From: Trinickia diaoshuihuensis
GTDB lineage: Bacteria > Pseudomonadota > Gammaproteobacteria > Burkholderiales > Burkholderiaceae
Assembly: GCF_003390925.1 (NCBI RefSeq)
Contig: NZ_QUBS01000090.1
Location: 248,001-312,000, forward strand
DNA: 64,000 nt
Direction: 5' to 3'
Made by a program: the position numbers and the translations under genes. Under the pieces are notes generated by a model. The model was given only the letters and a program-made list of their open reading frames with translations. It was not told where the DNA came from and made no database searches. The first letter of the stretch is position 1. Each line of letters starts with the position of its first letter. Below, in pieces: positions 51,908 to 59,811 of this stretch.

Positions 51908-52774
51908 TTACGGATTCGGCTGGATGCCGAACTCGCGCTGACCGCTGCGGCTACGCTTGCCGCCGAGCCATGCGTCGCCCCAGTTCTTCACGCTGACCGG
52001 CAGCAGCGGCAGCAGATGGAGCCCGGCGAGCGAGTAGTCGGGGTGGTCGTCGAGCCCGTTCGTAAAGCCGGGAGGACGACGCGTGACGGGGCAACGGGTA
52101 CCGGTGAAGTAATCCCAGATGCTGAGGATGGCCCCGTAGTTCGAATCGGTGAAGTTCTGCGTACGGCCGTGATGGATGTTGTGATAAAGCGGCGTGACGA
52201 GCACCTTGCCCAGCCACTGCTCGAGCCGGTCGGGCAAGCGGATGTTGCTATGGTGGAAGACGCCGTAACAGAACACGAACGCTTCATACGCACCGACCGT
52301 CTCTGGCGGAACCGCCAGCAAGAACAGCACGGGCAGCTTCGTGGCGAGCGCGAAGAATTTCTCGGCGAAGTGGTTGCGGATGCCCGTCGTCACGTCGAGA
52401 TGCTCGTCGATGTGATGGACGGCATGAAAGCGCCACAGCAGCGGAATGCGATGCGCGAGCATGTGCTGCAAGAAGTGCGTGAGGTCGAGGATCAGGAAAT
52501 CGACGAGCAGCGCCAGCGCGCCGTGATACCAATCCGGCCGATGCAAGCGGTACGGCACGTCGCGCACGATGTAGAGGATCAGCGGCGCAATGACCATCGG
52601 CGAGAATATGAGCTTATAGGTAATCCCTAGCCCAAAATTATTGATCAGGCGGCTGCGTTTATTCCCCTCGAAAATAATCCGCGGAAAGATTCGTTCGAGA
52701 ATAAAGAACGCCGCAAAAACGCCGACTGCGACGATCAATGACATGCTGATCGTTTGAGGCAACAAGGATTTCAA
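51908..52774 (-). CDS. Fatty-acid-hydroxylase/sterol-desaturase family membrane enzyme
   Basis: A 288-residue di-iron membrane hydroxylase with the eight-His pattern: H100-x3-H104, H117-x2-HH, HH at 174-175 and H198-x2-HH, between hydrophobic segments. Members hydroxylate or desaturate lipid-like substrates using O2. Start is a TTG at 52774, five bases after a near-perfect AAGGAGG; ATG 52837 would add 21 residues that do not fit. It heads the minus-strand run, 118 bases before the CmoA-like gene. Its role in the cluster is unknown; it might tailor the product or a lipid. Confidence 0.87.
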   Translation of the reverse strand: MKSLLPQTISMSLIVAVGVFAAFFILERIFPRIIFEGNKRSRLINNFGLGITYKLIFSPMVIAPLILYIVRDVPYRLHRPDWYHGALALLVDFLILDLTHFLQHMLAHRIPLLWRFHAVHHIDEHLDVTTGIRNHFAEKFFALATKLPVLFLLAVPPETVGAYEAFVFCYGVFHHSNIRLPDRLEQWLGKVLVTPLYHNIHHGRTQNFTDSNYGAILSIWDYFTGTRCPVTRRPPGFTNGLDDHPDYSLAGLHLLPLLPVSVKNWGDAWLGGKRSRSGQREFGIQPNP

Positions 52775-52899
52775 AATATCCTCCTTCGGGCCACGGCAGT
52801 GCATTTGAAAAGAAACGATGCCATGCATAGCTCGCATCGGACGGTACCGCAGGTCACCGATACGGCGGCGGGCGTTTCAACGATCCGGGAGCTTCGTTT

Positions 52900-52920
52900 A
52901 TGCTCAGAACTGATTAGCAT
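52900..52920. promoter_or_regulatory. ATGCT-N11-AGCAT inverted repeat
   Basis: A perfect 5-bp inverted repeat with an 11-base spacer, about 125 bases upstream of the fatty-acid-hydroxylase start. Candidate operator for the pearlin operon; the binding protein is unknown. Confidence 0.35.
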
Positions 52921-52983
52921 ATGCGCCGCTACGATAAACACTAACGATTTGGGGCGCAAGATGCCTACCGGGCTTGCACAATT

Positions 52984-52999
52984 GTTTCCGAGTGGAAAC
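52984..52999. promoter_or_regulatory. GTTTCC-GAGT-GGAAAC dyad
   Basis: A perfect 6+4+6 inverted repeat in the divergent region, without a T-run, therefore more likely a protein-binding site than a terminator. Confidence 0.4.
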
Positions 53000-53114
53000 G
53001 CAAGCGAGGGATTCCGAGGACAGCGACCTACCATAAAATAGAGGCGCGGCTGTCAGTTATAACAGTTGCAATTAAGGCGTCACGCGGTCCTAGTCATAAT
53101 TACCGGCCAACACT

Positions 53115-54347
53115 ATGAACCCACCCGAAATGACCGAAAACGATTCACTTGGCATTTACCGCCGTTCTACGGAAGCGGGTGAACAATGGTGGCGCGTCAC
53201 GATCGGAGATCGTCCACAGACTTATCGCATCGAGCACGGTATCGGCGATACGGCCGGGGATATCGATCTCGTCGTCGATGCGGAGAACTTGCGCGCGAAG
53301 CTCAAGAAGTGGCATCGGGAGGGCTTCATTGCCGACGGGCGCGCGCCGCGGAGCGAGGCGCAAGGCGCCGCACGCGTCGATTTCATGAGCGAGCTGGGGC
53401 GCGCGGCCGCCCACTATCGAGGGACCGAGCCGTACCACGGCACGCACGGCGACGGAGGCAACGTTGGACGACAGGCGACCGTGCAAATCGGCCGCATCGC
53501 GTTCCCTTGCGGCGCCGGCCACGCGCTCGTGCCGCGCATCAATCCCGCGTATTTATTCTCGCCACGCTTCGACGATATCGTCGAAGACATCGTGGAGAAC
53601 AAGCGCGTGATGCTGATCGGCCATACGGGCGCCGGCAAAACGAGTCTCATCGAGCAGGTGGCTGCCCGCGCGCGTTACGGCGTCTTGCGCTCGAATATGA
53701 ACGGGCAGACCACGGCCGGCGACTTCGTCGGCTTCTGGACCGTCAAGGGCGGCGAAACGATTTGGGTGGACGGCGTGCTGCCCACCGCAATGCGCGAGGG
53801 GCTGTGGCTCATCGTCGATGAGATCGACTTCGCCGAGCCCTCGATCCTGGCCGCGTTGACCGCCGTGCTCGAGCCGCAAGGACGCCTAGTGCTGAAAGAG
53901 AAAGGCCATGAGATCGTCGAGGCGCATCCCGGCTTTCGCCTCTTCGCCACGGCGAATGCCGTCGGCGCCATGAGCCGGTTCCGGCATTTATATCAAGGCG
54001 CGAACCTCATGAACGAGGCGTTTCTCGATCGCTGGCGCGTCTATCGAATCGATTACCTCTCCCCCGACGAAGAGTCAGACGTACTGGTACGCACGCTTGC
54101 GCCGCATATGACGCGGCCGCTCGCGGACACGCTCGCGCGCATTGCCGCCGAATGCCGGGCGGCGTTCCTCCGCGAGGACTTGTCGAGCGCGTTCTCGACG
54201 CGGCGCCTCATCGACTGGGCGGAACTCATGCTGCGCACGGGCGATCCCGAGCGCGCGGCCGAACCGGCTATCTATGCGAAGGTGGCGCCCGAGGACGCCG
54301 CGTTCATCCGCGCGATCGTGCGCCATCATATCGCCCCGGGGCCATGA
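53115..54347 (+). CDS. MoxR/CobS-like AAA+ ATPase
   Basis: A 410-residue AAA+ protein. The N-terminal 75 residues look like a small WGR-like beta domain (EQWWRVTIGDRPQTYRIEHG). The ATPase core has Walker A GHTGAGKTS at 169-177, Walker B LWLIVDEIDF ending at 239, and the sensor segment FRLFATANAVG with MNEAFLDRWRVYRI. This is the CobS/MoxR branch, whose members act with VWA-domain partners to remodel or load metal into other proteins. The VWA gene follows with an ATGA overlap. No CobN-like chelatase subunit is present, so a cobalamin role is not supported. Confidence 0.88.
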   Translation: MNPPEMTENDSLGIYRRSTEAGEQWWRVTIGDRPQTYRIEHGIGDTAGDIDLVVDAENLRAKLKKWHREGFIADGRAPRSEAQGAARVDFMSELGRAAAHYRGTEPYHGTHGDGGNVGRQATVQIGRIAFPCGAGHALVPRINPAYLFSPRFDDIVEDIVENKRVMLIGHTGAGKTSLIEQVAARARYGVLRSNMNGQTTAGDFVGFWTVKGGETIWVDGVLPTAMREGLWLIVDEIDFAEPSILAALTAVLEPQGRLVLKEKGHEIVEAHPGFRLFATANAVGAMSRFRHLYQGANLMNEAFLDRWRVYRIDYLSPDEESDVLVRTLAPHMTRPLADTLARIAAECRAAFLREDLSSAFSTRRLIDWAELMLRTGDPERAAEPAIYAKVAPEDAAFIRAIVRHHIAPGP

Positions 54348-56131
54348 GTCCGCGGCAAACCGCACGCGATACGCGCGAGCGCGACGGGTTCGCGTACGAA
54401 TCGACGCTCGGCAAGATGGCCCGCGTGATCACGGGACGCTACGGCGTGTCGGTCGCCTTCAGCCCGGATGGTCCGCGCGTCGAGCCGGGGCGCATCGTGA
54501 TTCCCGATCGTGCCGCCGACGAAGCGCTGGACAAGGACGTGCTGACCGGTTATCTGGACCTTCTCGCCGCGCGCGCCAAGCATTCGTCGCTCGCGGCGCT
54601 CGCCGCGCAACCGGCCGGGGTGACGGCGGACCTTGCCCAAGCCATCGAGGACCGCCGCGTCGCCGTGCTGCTGATGCAGAGCTACCCCGGCGCCCGTTGG
54701 TTTCTCGGCGCGCTGCGCGCACACGCCGCGCGCGAAGCCGAGCGGCGCTGGCCCCGGTTGCATTGGCGCGCGCGGTTTGCATGGCTCGTGGAGCGAGCAT
54801 TGTGGAAGGAAGCGCCGACCGCGACGGAGGCGCGAAGCCACTCGCTGACGGCGGCGCTGCACGCGGCGAGCGAGCTGATCGACGCTGCCCGCGCGAGTCG
54901 CTCGAGTCACGAAAGCATCGAACGCGCGCGGGCCATCGTCGCGCGGGTGCGAGCGCTCTCGGCCGGCGGCGCGAACAACATGATGTTCACGACGCAGGCA
55001 GCCGAAGACATCGAGACCGACCGCGCCGCGGCAACGTTCGAGTCGTTCGACGATACGTTCGCGCTCGACGCTCCGCTTGCGGCGGACGGCATTCAACGGG
55101 ATGCCACGGAACGCGCATCGGCTCGGTCGTCACGCGAAGCGGTCGGCATGGGCCGCTCGCCGCTCGGCGCGGTCGCGCTGGACGAAGCCGACACGGCGAA
55201 TGGCGCGGTCGACCGCACGCGCCGCGGCGTAGCGGCGGCGCGCCTTCCTGAGCTGTCGGTCCCATTGGCCACCGAGTTCGACGTCGAAACCGACCTGACC
55301 GGCGCCGGCGAGCCCGCGGCCTGGCGCACGCTGCGGCAAGCGGCGCGCGCCGATACCGCGCCGCTGAGGGACCGGCTCGAACGCGCCTTGAGCGCCGACG
55401 AGCGCATTCGCTGGCGCCGCGAGCAAGAGCGCGGTGAAATCGATCGCGCCGCGCTGGCCAAGCTCGCGACATCGCCAGGCTATCGCACGCCGTTCCGCAC
55501 GATGCGCGCGGCGAAGGGCCGCGACGTCGCCGTCACGCTGCTGCTCGACCGCAGCGGCTCGATGGCGGGCAAGAAGATCGAACTCGCGCAGTTGTGCGCC
55601 ACCGCGCTCGCCGACGCGCTCACGCAGTTATCGTTCGAATGCGAGGTCCTTGGCTATAGCTCGGTGGAGTGCGCGCCGATGCAGGCCTTGCTCGAACGCC
55701 AACGGGCCGCCGGCACGGACTTGAGCCGATACAACCGTTTCGTCGAACGGCTCGATTTGAAGATCTACAAACGCTTCGGCTCGCCGGAGCTGAGCGGTCT
55801 CGCCTGCATCGATTGCGGTTATGAAAACCCCGACGGCGAGGCATTGGCTTGGGCTGCCGCGAGACTCGCCGAACAACGCGCCGCGCGCCGGATCTTGATG
55901 GTGTTCTCCGACGGCTACCCCTCGACGGGCGACGGCGATCCGCGCGTGCTGCGTACCGACTTGCGCGCGCGCGTCGCGGCCATCGGCGCACGCGGTATCG
56001 AGCTGGTGGGTGTCGGGGTGCTGACCGATGCGGTCGAGTCGTTCTATCCGCACAGCGTCGTGGTGAGCCGGCTGGCGGAGTTGCCCTCCACGGTACTCGG
56101 CGTGCTGAGCCGGATGCTGCTCGAGCGGTAG
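54344..56131 (+). CDS. VWA-domain protein, CobT-like partner of the AAA ATPase
   Basis: A 595-residue protein. The N-terminal 400 residues are Ala/Arg-rich and mainly helical. The C-terminal VWA domain carries a complete metal-ion-dependent adhesion site, TLLLDRSGSMAGKK (D-x-S-x-S, around residue 400), and the later DGYPSTGDGDPRVL. CobT and other MoxR partners share this layout. Translation starts at 54344, inside the ATPase stop codon. The pair probably acts as one complex; its client is unknown. Confidence 0.85.
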   Translation: MSPRQTARDTRERDGFAYESTLGKMARVITGRYGVSVAFSPDGPRVEPGRIVIPDRAADEALDKDVLTGYLDLLAARAKHSSLAALAAQPAGVTADLAQAIEDRRVAVLLMQSYPGARWFLGALRAHAAREAERRWPRLHWRARFAWLVERALWKEAPTATEARSHSLTAALHAASELIDAARASRSSHESIERARAIVARVRALSAGGANNMMFTTQAAEDIETDRAAATFESFDDTFALDAPLAADGIQRDATERASARSSREAVGMGRSPLGAVALDEADTANGAVDRTRRGVAAARLPELSVPLATEFDVETDLTGAGEPAAWRTLRQAARADTAPLRDRLERALSADERIRWRREQERGEIDRAALAKLATSPGYRTPFRTMRAAKGRDVAVTLLLDRSGSMAGKKIELAQLCATALADALTQLSFECEVLGYSSVECAPMQALLERQRAAGTDLSRYNRFVERLDLKIYKRFGSPELSGLACIDCGYENPDGEALAWAAARLAEQRAARRILMVFSDGYPSTGDGDPRVLRTDLRARVAAIGARGIELVGVGVLTDAVESFYPHSVVVSRLAELPSTVLGVLSRMLLER

Positions 56132-56174
56132 GCCGGCGCACGGCCCCAGGCCGGCTGCTTTCGTCATTCATGAT

Positions 56175-56189
56175 GTAACAAATTGTTAC
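56175..56189. promoter_or_regulatory. GTAACAA-A-TTGTTAC palindrome upstream of the Hsp20 genes
   Basis: A perfect 7+1+7 inverted repeat 40 bases after the VWA stop, and nine bases before a TTGAAA box. No T-run follows, so an operator is more likely than a terminator. The regulator is unknown. Confidence 0.5.
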
Positions 56190-56197
56190 TTGCCCTA

Positions 56198-56225
56198 TTG
56201 AAATTCCACGGTCGCTCACTACCTT
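56198..56225 (+). promoter_or_regulatory. Possible promoter for the Hsp20 operon
   Basis: TTGAAA-N16-TACCTT. The -35 resembles the shared core of sigma-70 and sigma-32 promoters, but the -10 lacks the CCCCAT of a typical heat-shock promoter. A leader of about 130 bases follows. Confidence 0.3.
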
Positions 56226-56361
56226 AGGCTCGCAAAGCAGTCGCGATTGACGCGCTGCGTGTTTCTCTTTGTTTGTCCGCGGCATTGCGGGGTGAACGAA
56301 CTGGAGCGCGTAGTCCGGATCCGGTTCGGCCTCCTTGCGGAGCCGCCATCAGGAGCCAACC

Positions 56362-56802
56362 ATGAGCGATCTGTTCTTCAGCACCAACCTGCTGGGCGAA
56401 TTCGACCGTCTCCAGCGCCAAATGGCGAGCCTATTCGCCGACTTTCCCACCAGCCTTCGGGCGAGCCGCTTCGGTTCTTTCCCGCTTTTGAACATCGGGA
56501 GTACCGACGACAGTCTCGAAGTCGTCGCGTTCGCGCCGGGCTTGGATCCCGCAACGATCGAGGTCTCCATCGACAAAGGCCTGCTCACGATCAGCGGGGA
56601 GCGCAAGCCGGTCCATACCGAAGGGAGCGAAGATGCGCGAGTCTATGCGCGCGAGCGCTTCACGGGGACCTTCCGGCGCGTGGTCGAGCTGCCGGCGCAT
56701 GCGGATCCCGACAAGGTGAGCGCGAAGTACTCGAACGGATGCTTGTCGATCAGCATCGCGAAATCGGAGGCATCCAAGCCGCGTGCCATCACCGTGCAGT
56801 AA
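56362..56802 (+). CDS. Hsp20/alpha-crystallin small heat-shock protein (1)
   Basis: A 146-residue small heat-shock protein. The alpha-crystallin domain covers about residues 45-140: LEVVAFAPGLDPATIEVSIDKG-like opening strands, LLTISGERK, ERFTGTFRRVVELPAHADPDKVSAKYSNGCLSISI. It holds unfolding proteins in the cytoplasm. AGGAG precedes ATG 56362; the open frame nine codons upstream lacks a good start. A second Hsp20 gene follows after 24 bases, giving an IbpAB-like pair. Confidence 0.94.
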   Translation: MSDLFFSTNLLGEFDRLQRQMASLFADFPTSLRASRFGSFPLLNIGSTDDSLEVVAFAPGLDPATIEVSIDKGLLTISGERKPVHTEGSEDARVYARERFTGTFRRVVELPAHADPDKVSAKYSNGCLSISIAKSEASKPRAITVQ

Positions 56803-56826
56803 TGACACAACTTCGGAGAGGACATC

Positions 56827-57246
56827 ATGAGCGACAGTACTGAACTGACGACCGGTACGCGCCCAACCGGCAGTGCCGTCAGCAACCAACAGGGTACACG
56901 CGATATCGCGCGACAAACACGCATCGCGCCCGCCGTGGACGTTTTTGAAGACCCTCACGGCATCACGCTATTCGCGGACTTGCCGGGCGTACCCCGAGAA
57001 AAACTCGACGTCCGCGTGCAAGACGGCAATTTGCACATCGAAGCCGAGGCGGTCGTGCCCACGCCGGCCGGCTTGCGGCTACAACACGCCGAGATGCAGC
57101 ACCCGCATTTCGCCCGTGCGTTCACGCTGAGCCCCGACTTCGATGTCGCCCGCATCGACGCCCAGTTGCGGGACGGCGTCTTGAAGCTCACGATCCCGCG
57201 GCGTGAGGAGGCCAAGCCGCGGCGCATCGAAGTGCAAGCGGCGTAA
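56827..57246 (+). CDS. Hsp20/alpha-crystallin small heat-shock protein (2)
   Basis: A 139-residue relative of the preceding chaperone: PAVDVFEDPHGITLFADLPGVPREKLDV, LHIEAEAVV, FARAFTLSPDFDVARIDAQLRDGVLKLTIPRRE. It is the more class A-like partner of the pair, and hetero-oligomers of the two are likely. The ribosome binding site is GGAGAGGA. It is co-transcribed with the first gene. Confidence 0.94.
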   Translation: MSDSTELTTGTRPTGSAVSNQQGTRDIARQTRIAPAVDVFEDPHGITLFADLPGVPREKLDVRVQDGNLHIEAEAVVPTPAGLRLQHAEMQHPHFARAFTLSPDFDVARIDAQLRDGVLKLTIPRREEAKPRRIEVQAA

Positions 57247-57252
57247 TAGGAG

Positions 57253-57297
57253 GCCGTTGCGGTGCGGTGCGGCGCTGTCCGCCCGCGCCGCAACGGC
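57253..57297. terminator. Hairpin between convergent Hsp20 and GNAT genes
   Basis: GCCGTTGCGG and CCGCAACGGC form a perfect 10-bp stem seven bases after the Hsp20 stop, with a GC-rich 25-base loop that can pair further. No T-run follows. Likely a bidirectional terminator. Confidence 0.55.
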
Positions 57298-57305
57298 ACC
57301 GTTCG

Positions 57306-57740
57306 TCAGGCGTTTTCGCTGGTACCGCGGATGAACGAATAGCGATCGATATCCGTTCTCAAGGTCCATCCTTGGCTACGCCAATACGCGTGCGCAAGCT
57401 CGTTCGACTTGAGGACATCGAGATGGCTCTTAACGATTCCATGGCGCGCCAGCGCGTCTAAGCATGTGCCGACCAACGCATTCGCGATGCCCTTGCGGCG
57501 ATGCGCCGGCTGCACGACCAGATGCTGCAGATAGCCGCGGCGACCGTCATGGCCGGACATGAGGCAACCGACGATTTCCCCCTCGACGGTCGCGACGAAA
57601 CTCAACCCTGGATTGCGCTCGAGATATCGGCTGGTGGCCTCTCGCGAATCGGCGTCTCTGAACGTGACGCCCGGGGTGCGCTTCATTAGTTCGATTACCG
57701 CGTCGTAGTCTTCGATCGTCATTGCCCTGATCGCATGCAT
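57306..57740 (-). CDS. GNAT-family N-acetyltransferase
   Basis: A 144-residue GNAT enzyme: MTIEDYDAVIELMKRTPG at the start, GYLQHLVVQPAHRRKGIANALV with the R/Q-x-x-G-x-A acetyl-CoA loop, and LDVLKSNELAHAYWRSQGW at the end. It resembles RimI-like acetyltransferases. It is convergent with the Hsp20 genes and 94 bases downstream of the ABC ATPase gene on the same strand. The substrate is unknown. Confidence 0.9.
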   Translation of the reverse strand: MHAIRAMTIEDYDAVIELMKRTPGVTFRDADSREATSRYLERNPGLSFVATVEGEIVGCLMSGHDGRRGYLQHLVVQPAHRRKGIANALVGTCLDALARHGIVKSHLDVLKSNELAHAYWRSQGWTLRTDIDRYSFIRGTSENA

Positions 57741-57834
57741 CTGATGCCCCTCGGTATTCGGCCAGCCGCCGCATTGGAAATCGTTACGTCGAGGGCATAA
57801 TGTATCGCACGGCGCAAATCCGAGCCGCCGGCTT

Positions 57835-58749
57835 TCACTCGACGTTATCGGTCACGTCCGTCATCCGGATCATATGCGGGCGCACGAAGTCCTGCGCGGC
57901 CTCGGCCTCGTCTGCCCGCGGATGGATGAGCGCCTCCAGCCTCGCCTTGGTCGCCAAAAACTCGCGCGTCGTCAGTTGCGCGGCCTCGCGCGGACGCGGC
58001 ACCGGCACTTCGATCAACTCTTGCACTTCGCCCGGATTGGCTTTCAACACCAGAATCCGGTCGGCCAGCAAAATCGCCTCGTCCAGATCGTGCGTGATGA
58101 ATAGAATCGTCACGTCGATGTTTCGCCAAATATCGATCAGATGTGCCTGCATTTTTGCGCGCGTTTGCGCATCGAGCGCGCCGAACGGCTCGTCCATCAG
58201 CAAGATGCGCGGCCGGTTCGCCAGCGCGCGCGCAATCGCCACACGCTGCTTCATGCCGCCCGAGAGCTGATGCGGATACACGTCGGCGAACGGCGTGAGC
58301 CCCACGAGATCGAGCCATTGCAGGGCCTCGCGTTCGGCGTGGCCCGCGCTGCTGCCGTTCATCTTGAGGCCGAACATGACGTTCTTCTTCACGGTCAGCC
58401 ACGGGAACAACGTATAGCCCTGAAACACCATCCCGCGATCCGCGCCGGGCCCGCGCACCGGCTTGCCGTCGAGCAGCACCGCGCCGCTCGTATGCGATTC
58501 GAGCCCGGCAAGGATACGGATGAGCGTGGACTTGCCGCAACCGGAAGGGCCGATCACGCAGACGAACTCGCGCCGGTGCGTGCGAAAGCTAACGTCGTGC
58601 AGCGCCACGACGTCGCCGTTCGCCGAGCGGTAGCGCTTGCCGACGTGCTGGACGTCGAGCACGACCTCACGCGCTTTGAGGCGCGTGAACCGGTCGCGCA
58701 CCGCTTCGGACTGGATCAAGTATTCGGGAACGGGTTGAGGGTTGCGCAT
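57835..58749 (-). CDS. NitT/TauT-type ABC transporter ATP-binding protein
   Basis: A 304-residue ATPase of the SsuB/TauB/NrtD family: Walker [11 protein letters not shown]-loop [12 protein letters not shown], signature [15 protein letters not shown], Walker [12 protein letters not shown] and switch His in [10 protein letters not shown]. An N-terminal extension of 30 residues precedes the usual start. ATG 58749 is preferred; a GTG at 58782 is possible. It lies downstream of the permease and the allophanate hydrolase in one operon, so it should energise uptake of urea, guanidine or a related nitrogen compound. Confidence 0.92.
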   Translation of the reverse strand: MRNPQPVPEYLIQSEAVRDRFTRLKAREVVLDVQHVGKRYRSANGDVVALHDVSFRTHRREFVCVIGPSGCGKSTLIRILAGLESHTSGAVLLDGKPVRGPGADRGMVFQGYTLFPWLTVKKNVMFGLKMNGSSAGHAEREALQWLDLVGLTPFADVYPHQLSGGMKQRVAIARALANRPRILLMDEPFGALDAQTRAKMQAHLIDIWRNIDVTILFITHDLDEAILLADRILVLKANPGEVQELIEVPVPRPREAAQLTTREFLATKARLEALIHPRADEAEAAQDFVRPHMIRMTDVTDNVE

Positions 58750-58794
58750 GGTCGCCTCTTCGGCAACGGCTGAAACATTCACTGACGTATGCCG

Positions 58795-59769
58795 TCACGC
58801 CTTCAGCGTGCGGTCCCAAGGAAAGAATTTGCGGGCGAGCAGCGCGAGCACGATATCGGTGCCCAGGCCGATGATGCCGATCATCAATATCGCGGCATAG
58901 ACGTTGTCGAAGTGCTGATACCGGGCCTGCTGAATGATGTACCACGTGATGCCCGAACTCGTTCCGACGAGTTCGGCCACGATGAGGTAGGTCCACGCCC
59001 AGCCGAGCAAAATGCGTTGATCCCGATAGAGATCGGGCAGGACGCCCGGGATGACGACGTGCGCGACCAGCTTCAGCTTCTTCGTGCCCAGCGTCATTGC
59101 CGCTTCGAACAAACCGTACTCGAGCTTGCGCGTGGTATTCGCGATGATCAACACTTGCTGGAATATCGTGCCGATCACGATGATGGCGATCTTCGGCGCA
59201 TCGTAGATGCCGAGAATCGCCACCATCAACGCGCCGAACGCGGGAGCGGGCAAATAACGGAAGAATTCGAAAAACGGCTCCTGCAGGCGCGCGATGGCAC
59301 TGAACGTCCCGCCGATGATGCCCAGCGGTACGCCGATCGCCGATGAAATCAAGAATCCCCAGAAGATGATGCGAACGCTGTGCAACAGACTTTCATGCAG
59401 CCAGACGCCGTCGTGCGATGCGGGCGGCGTCGTGAACGCCGTGTAGAACGCGCGCGCCACCTCATGCGGCGCGGGCAGATACACGGGATTCACCGGCATG
59501 CCTTGCGGCAACGCCGTGTGCGCTTCTTGCGCGTGCCGCAGTTCGTCGGCAAAGACAGCCTTATCCACCTGCATACCCGGCTGAAAATAATCGACACTCC
59601 CGGGGTTCGTAATCTTCATTTGCGGATGCCAGACGAACGGCACGTAGCTGATCAAACACCACAGCACGAGCGGCAGCAGAAAGGAAGCGGTACCGAGCAT
59701 CCATTTGCCGCGCGTCGAAAGCTCACGCCGCACGGCAAACCATTCGGTCGTATTCAGGCTCGTTGACAT
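58795..59769 (-). CDS. NitT/TauT-type ABC transporter permease
   Basis: A 324-residue inner-membrane permease. The first helix is at about residues 25-45, then a periplasmic loop of roughly 70 residues, then five helices with the EAA-type loop LGTKKLKLVAHVVIPGVLPDL. The long loop is typical of transporters linked to urea-carboxylase-family genes. No binding protein is in this window; it may lie to the right. It follows the allophanate hydrolase by 42 bases. Confidence 0.9.
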   Translation of the reverse strand: MSTSLNTTEWFAVRRELSTRGKWMLGTASFLLPLVLWCLISYVPFVWHPQMKITNPGSVDYFQPGMQVDKAVFADELRHAQEAHTALPQGMPVNPVYLPAPHEVARAFYTAFTTPPASHDGVWLHESLLHSVRIIFWGFLISSAIGVPLGIIGGTFSAIARLQEPFFEFFRYLPAPAFGALMVAILGIYDAPKIAIIVIGTIFQQVLIIANTTRKLEYGLFEAAMTLGTKKLKLVAHVVIPGVLPDLYRDQRILLGWAWTYLIVAELVGTSSGITWYIIQQARYQHFDNVYAAILMIGIIGLGTDIVLALLARKFFPWDRTLKA

Positions 59770-59811
59770 CGATAAACTCCGTATTTGCCTATTCGGTAAT
59801 GCATGCCACTG

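Larger units (their letters stand above)
52775..53114. promoter_or_regulatory. Divergent intergenic region with several dyads
   Basis: This 340-base gap separates the pearlin run (minus) from the AAA/VWA genes (plus) and is less GC-rich than its surroundings. I see no gene in it. Three inverted repeats stand out: ATGCT-N11-AGCAT (52900-52920), GTTTCC-GAGT-GGAAAC (52984-52999) and GTTATAAC near 53055. A CATAAT box before 53100 could be the -10 for the plus-strand genes. Confidence 0.5.

Noticed and set aside
53115-56131. Aerobic cobaltochelatase CobS/CobT
   Set aside because: No CobN or other cobalamin genes are near, and the N-terminal regions differ; only the general AAA/VWA architecture is supported.
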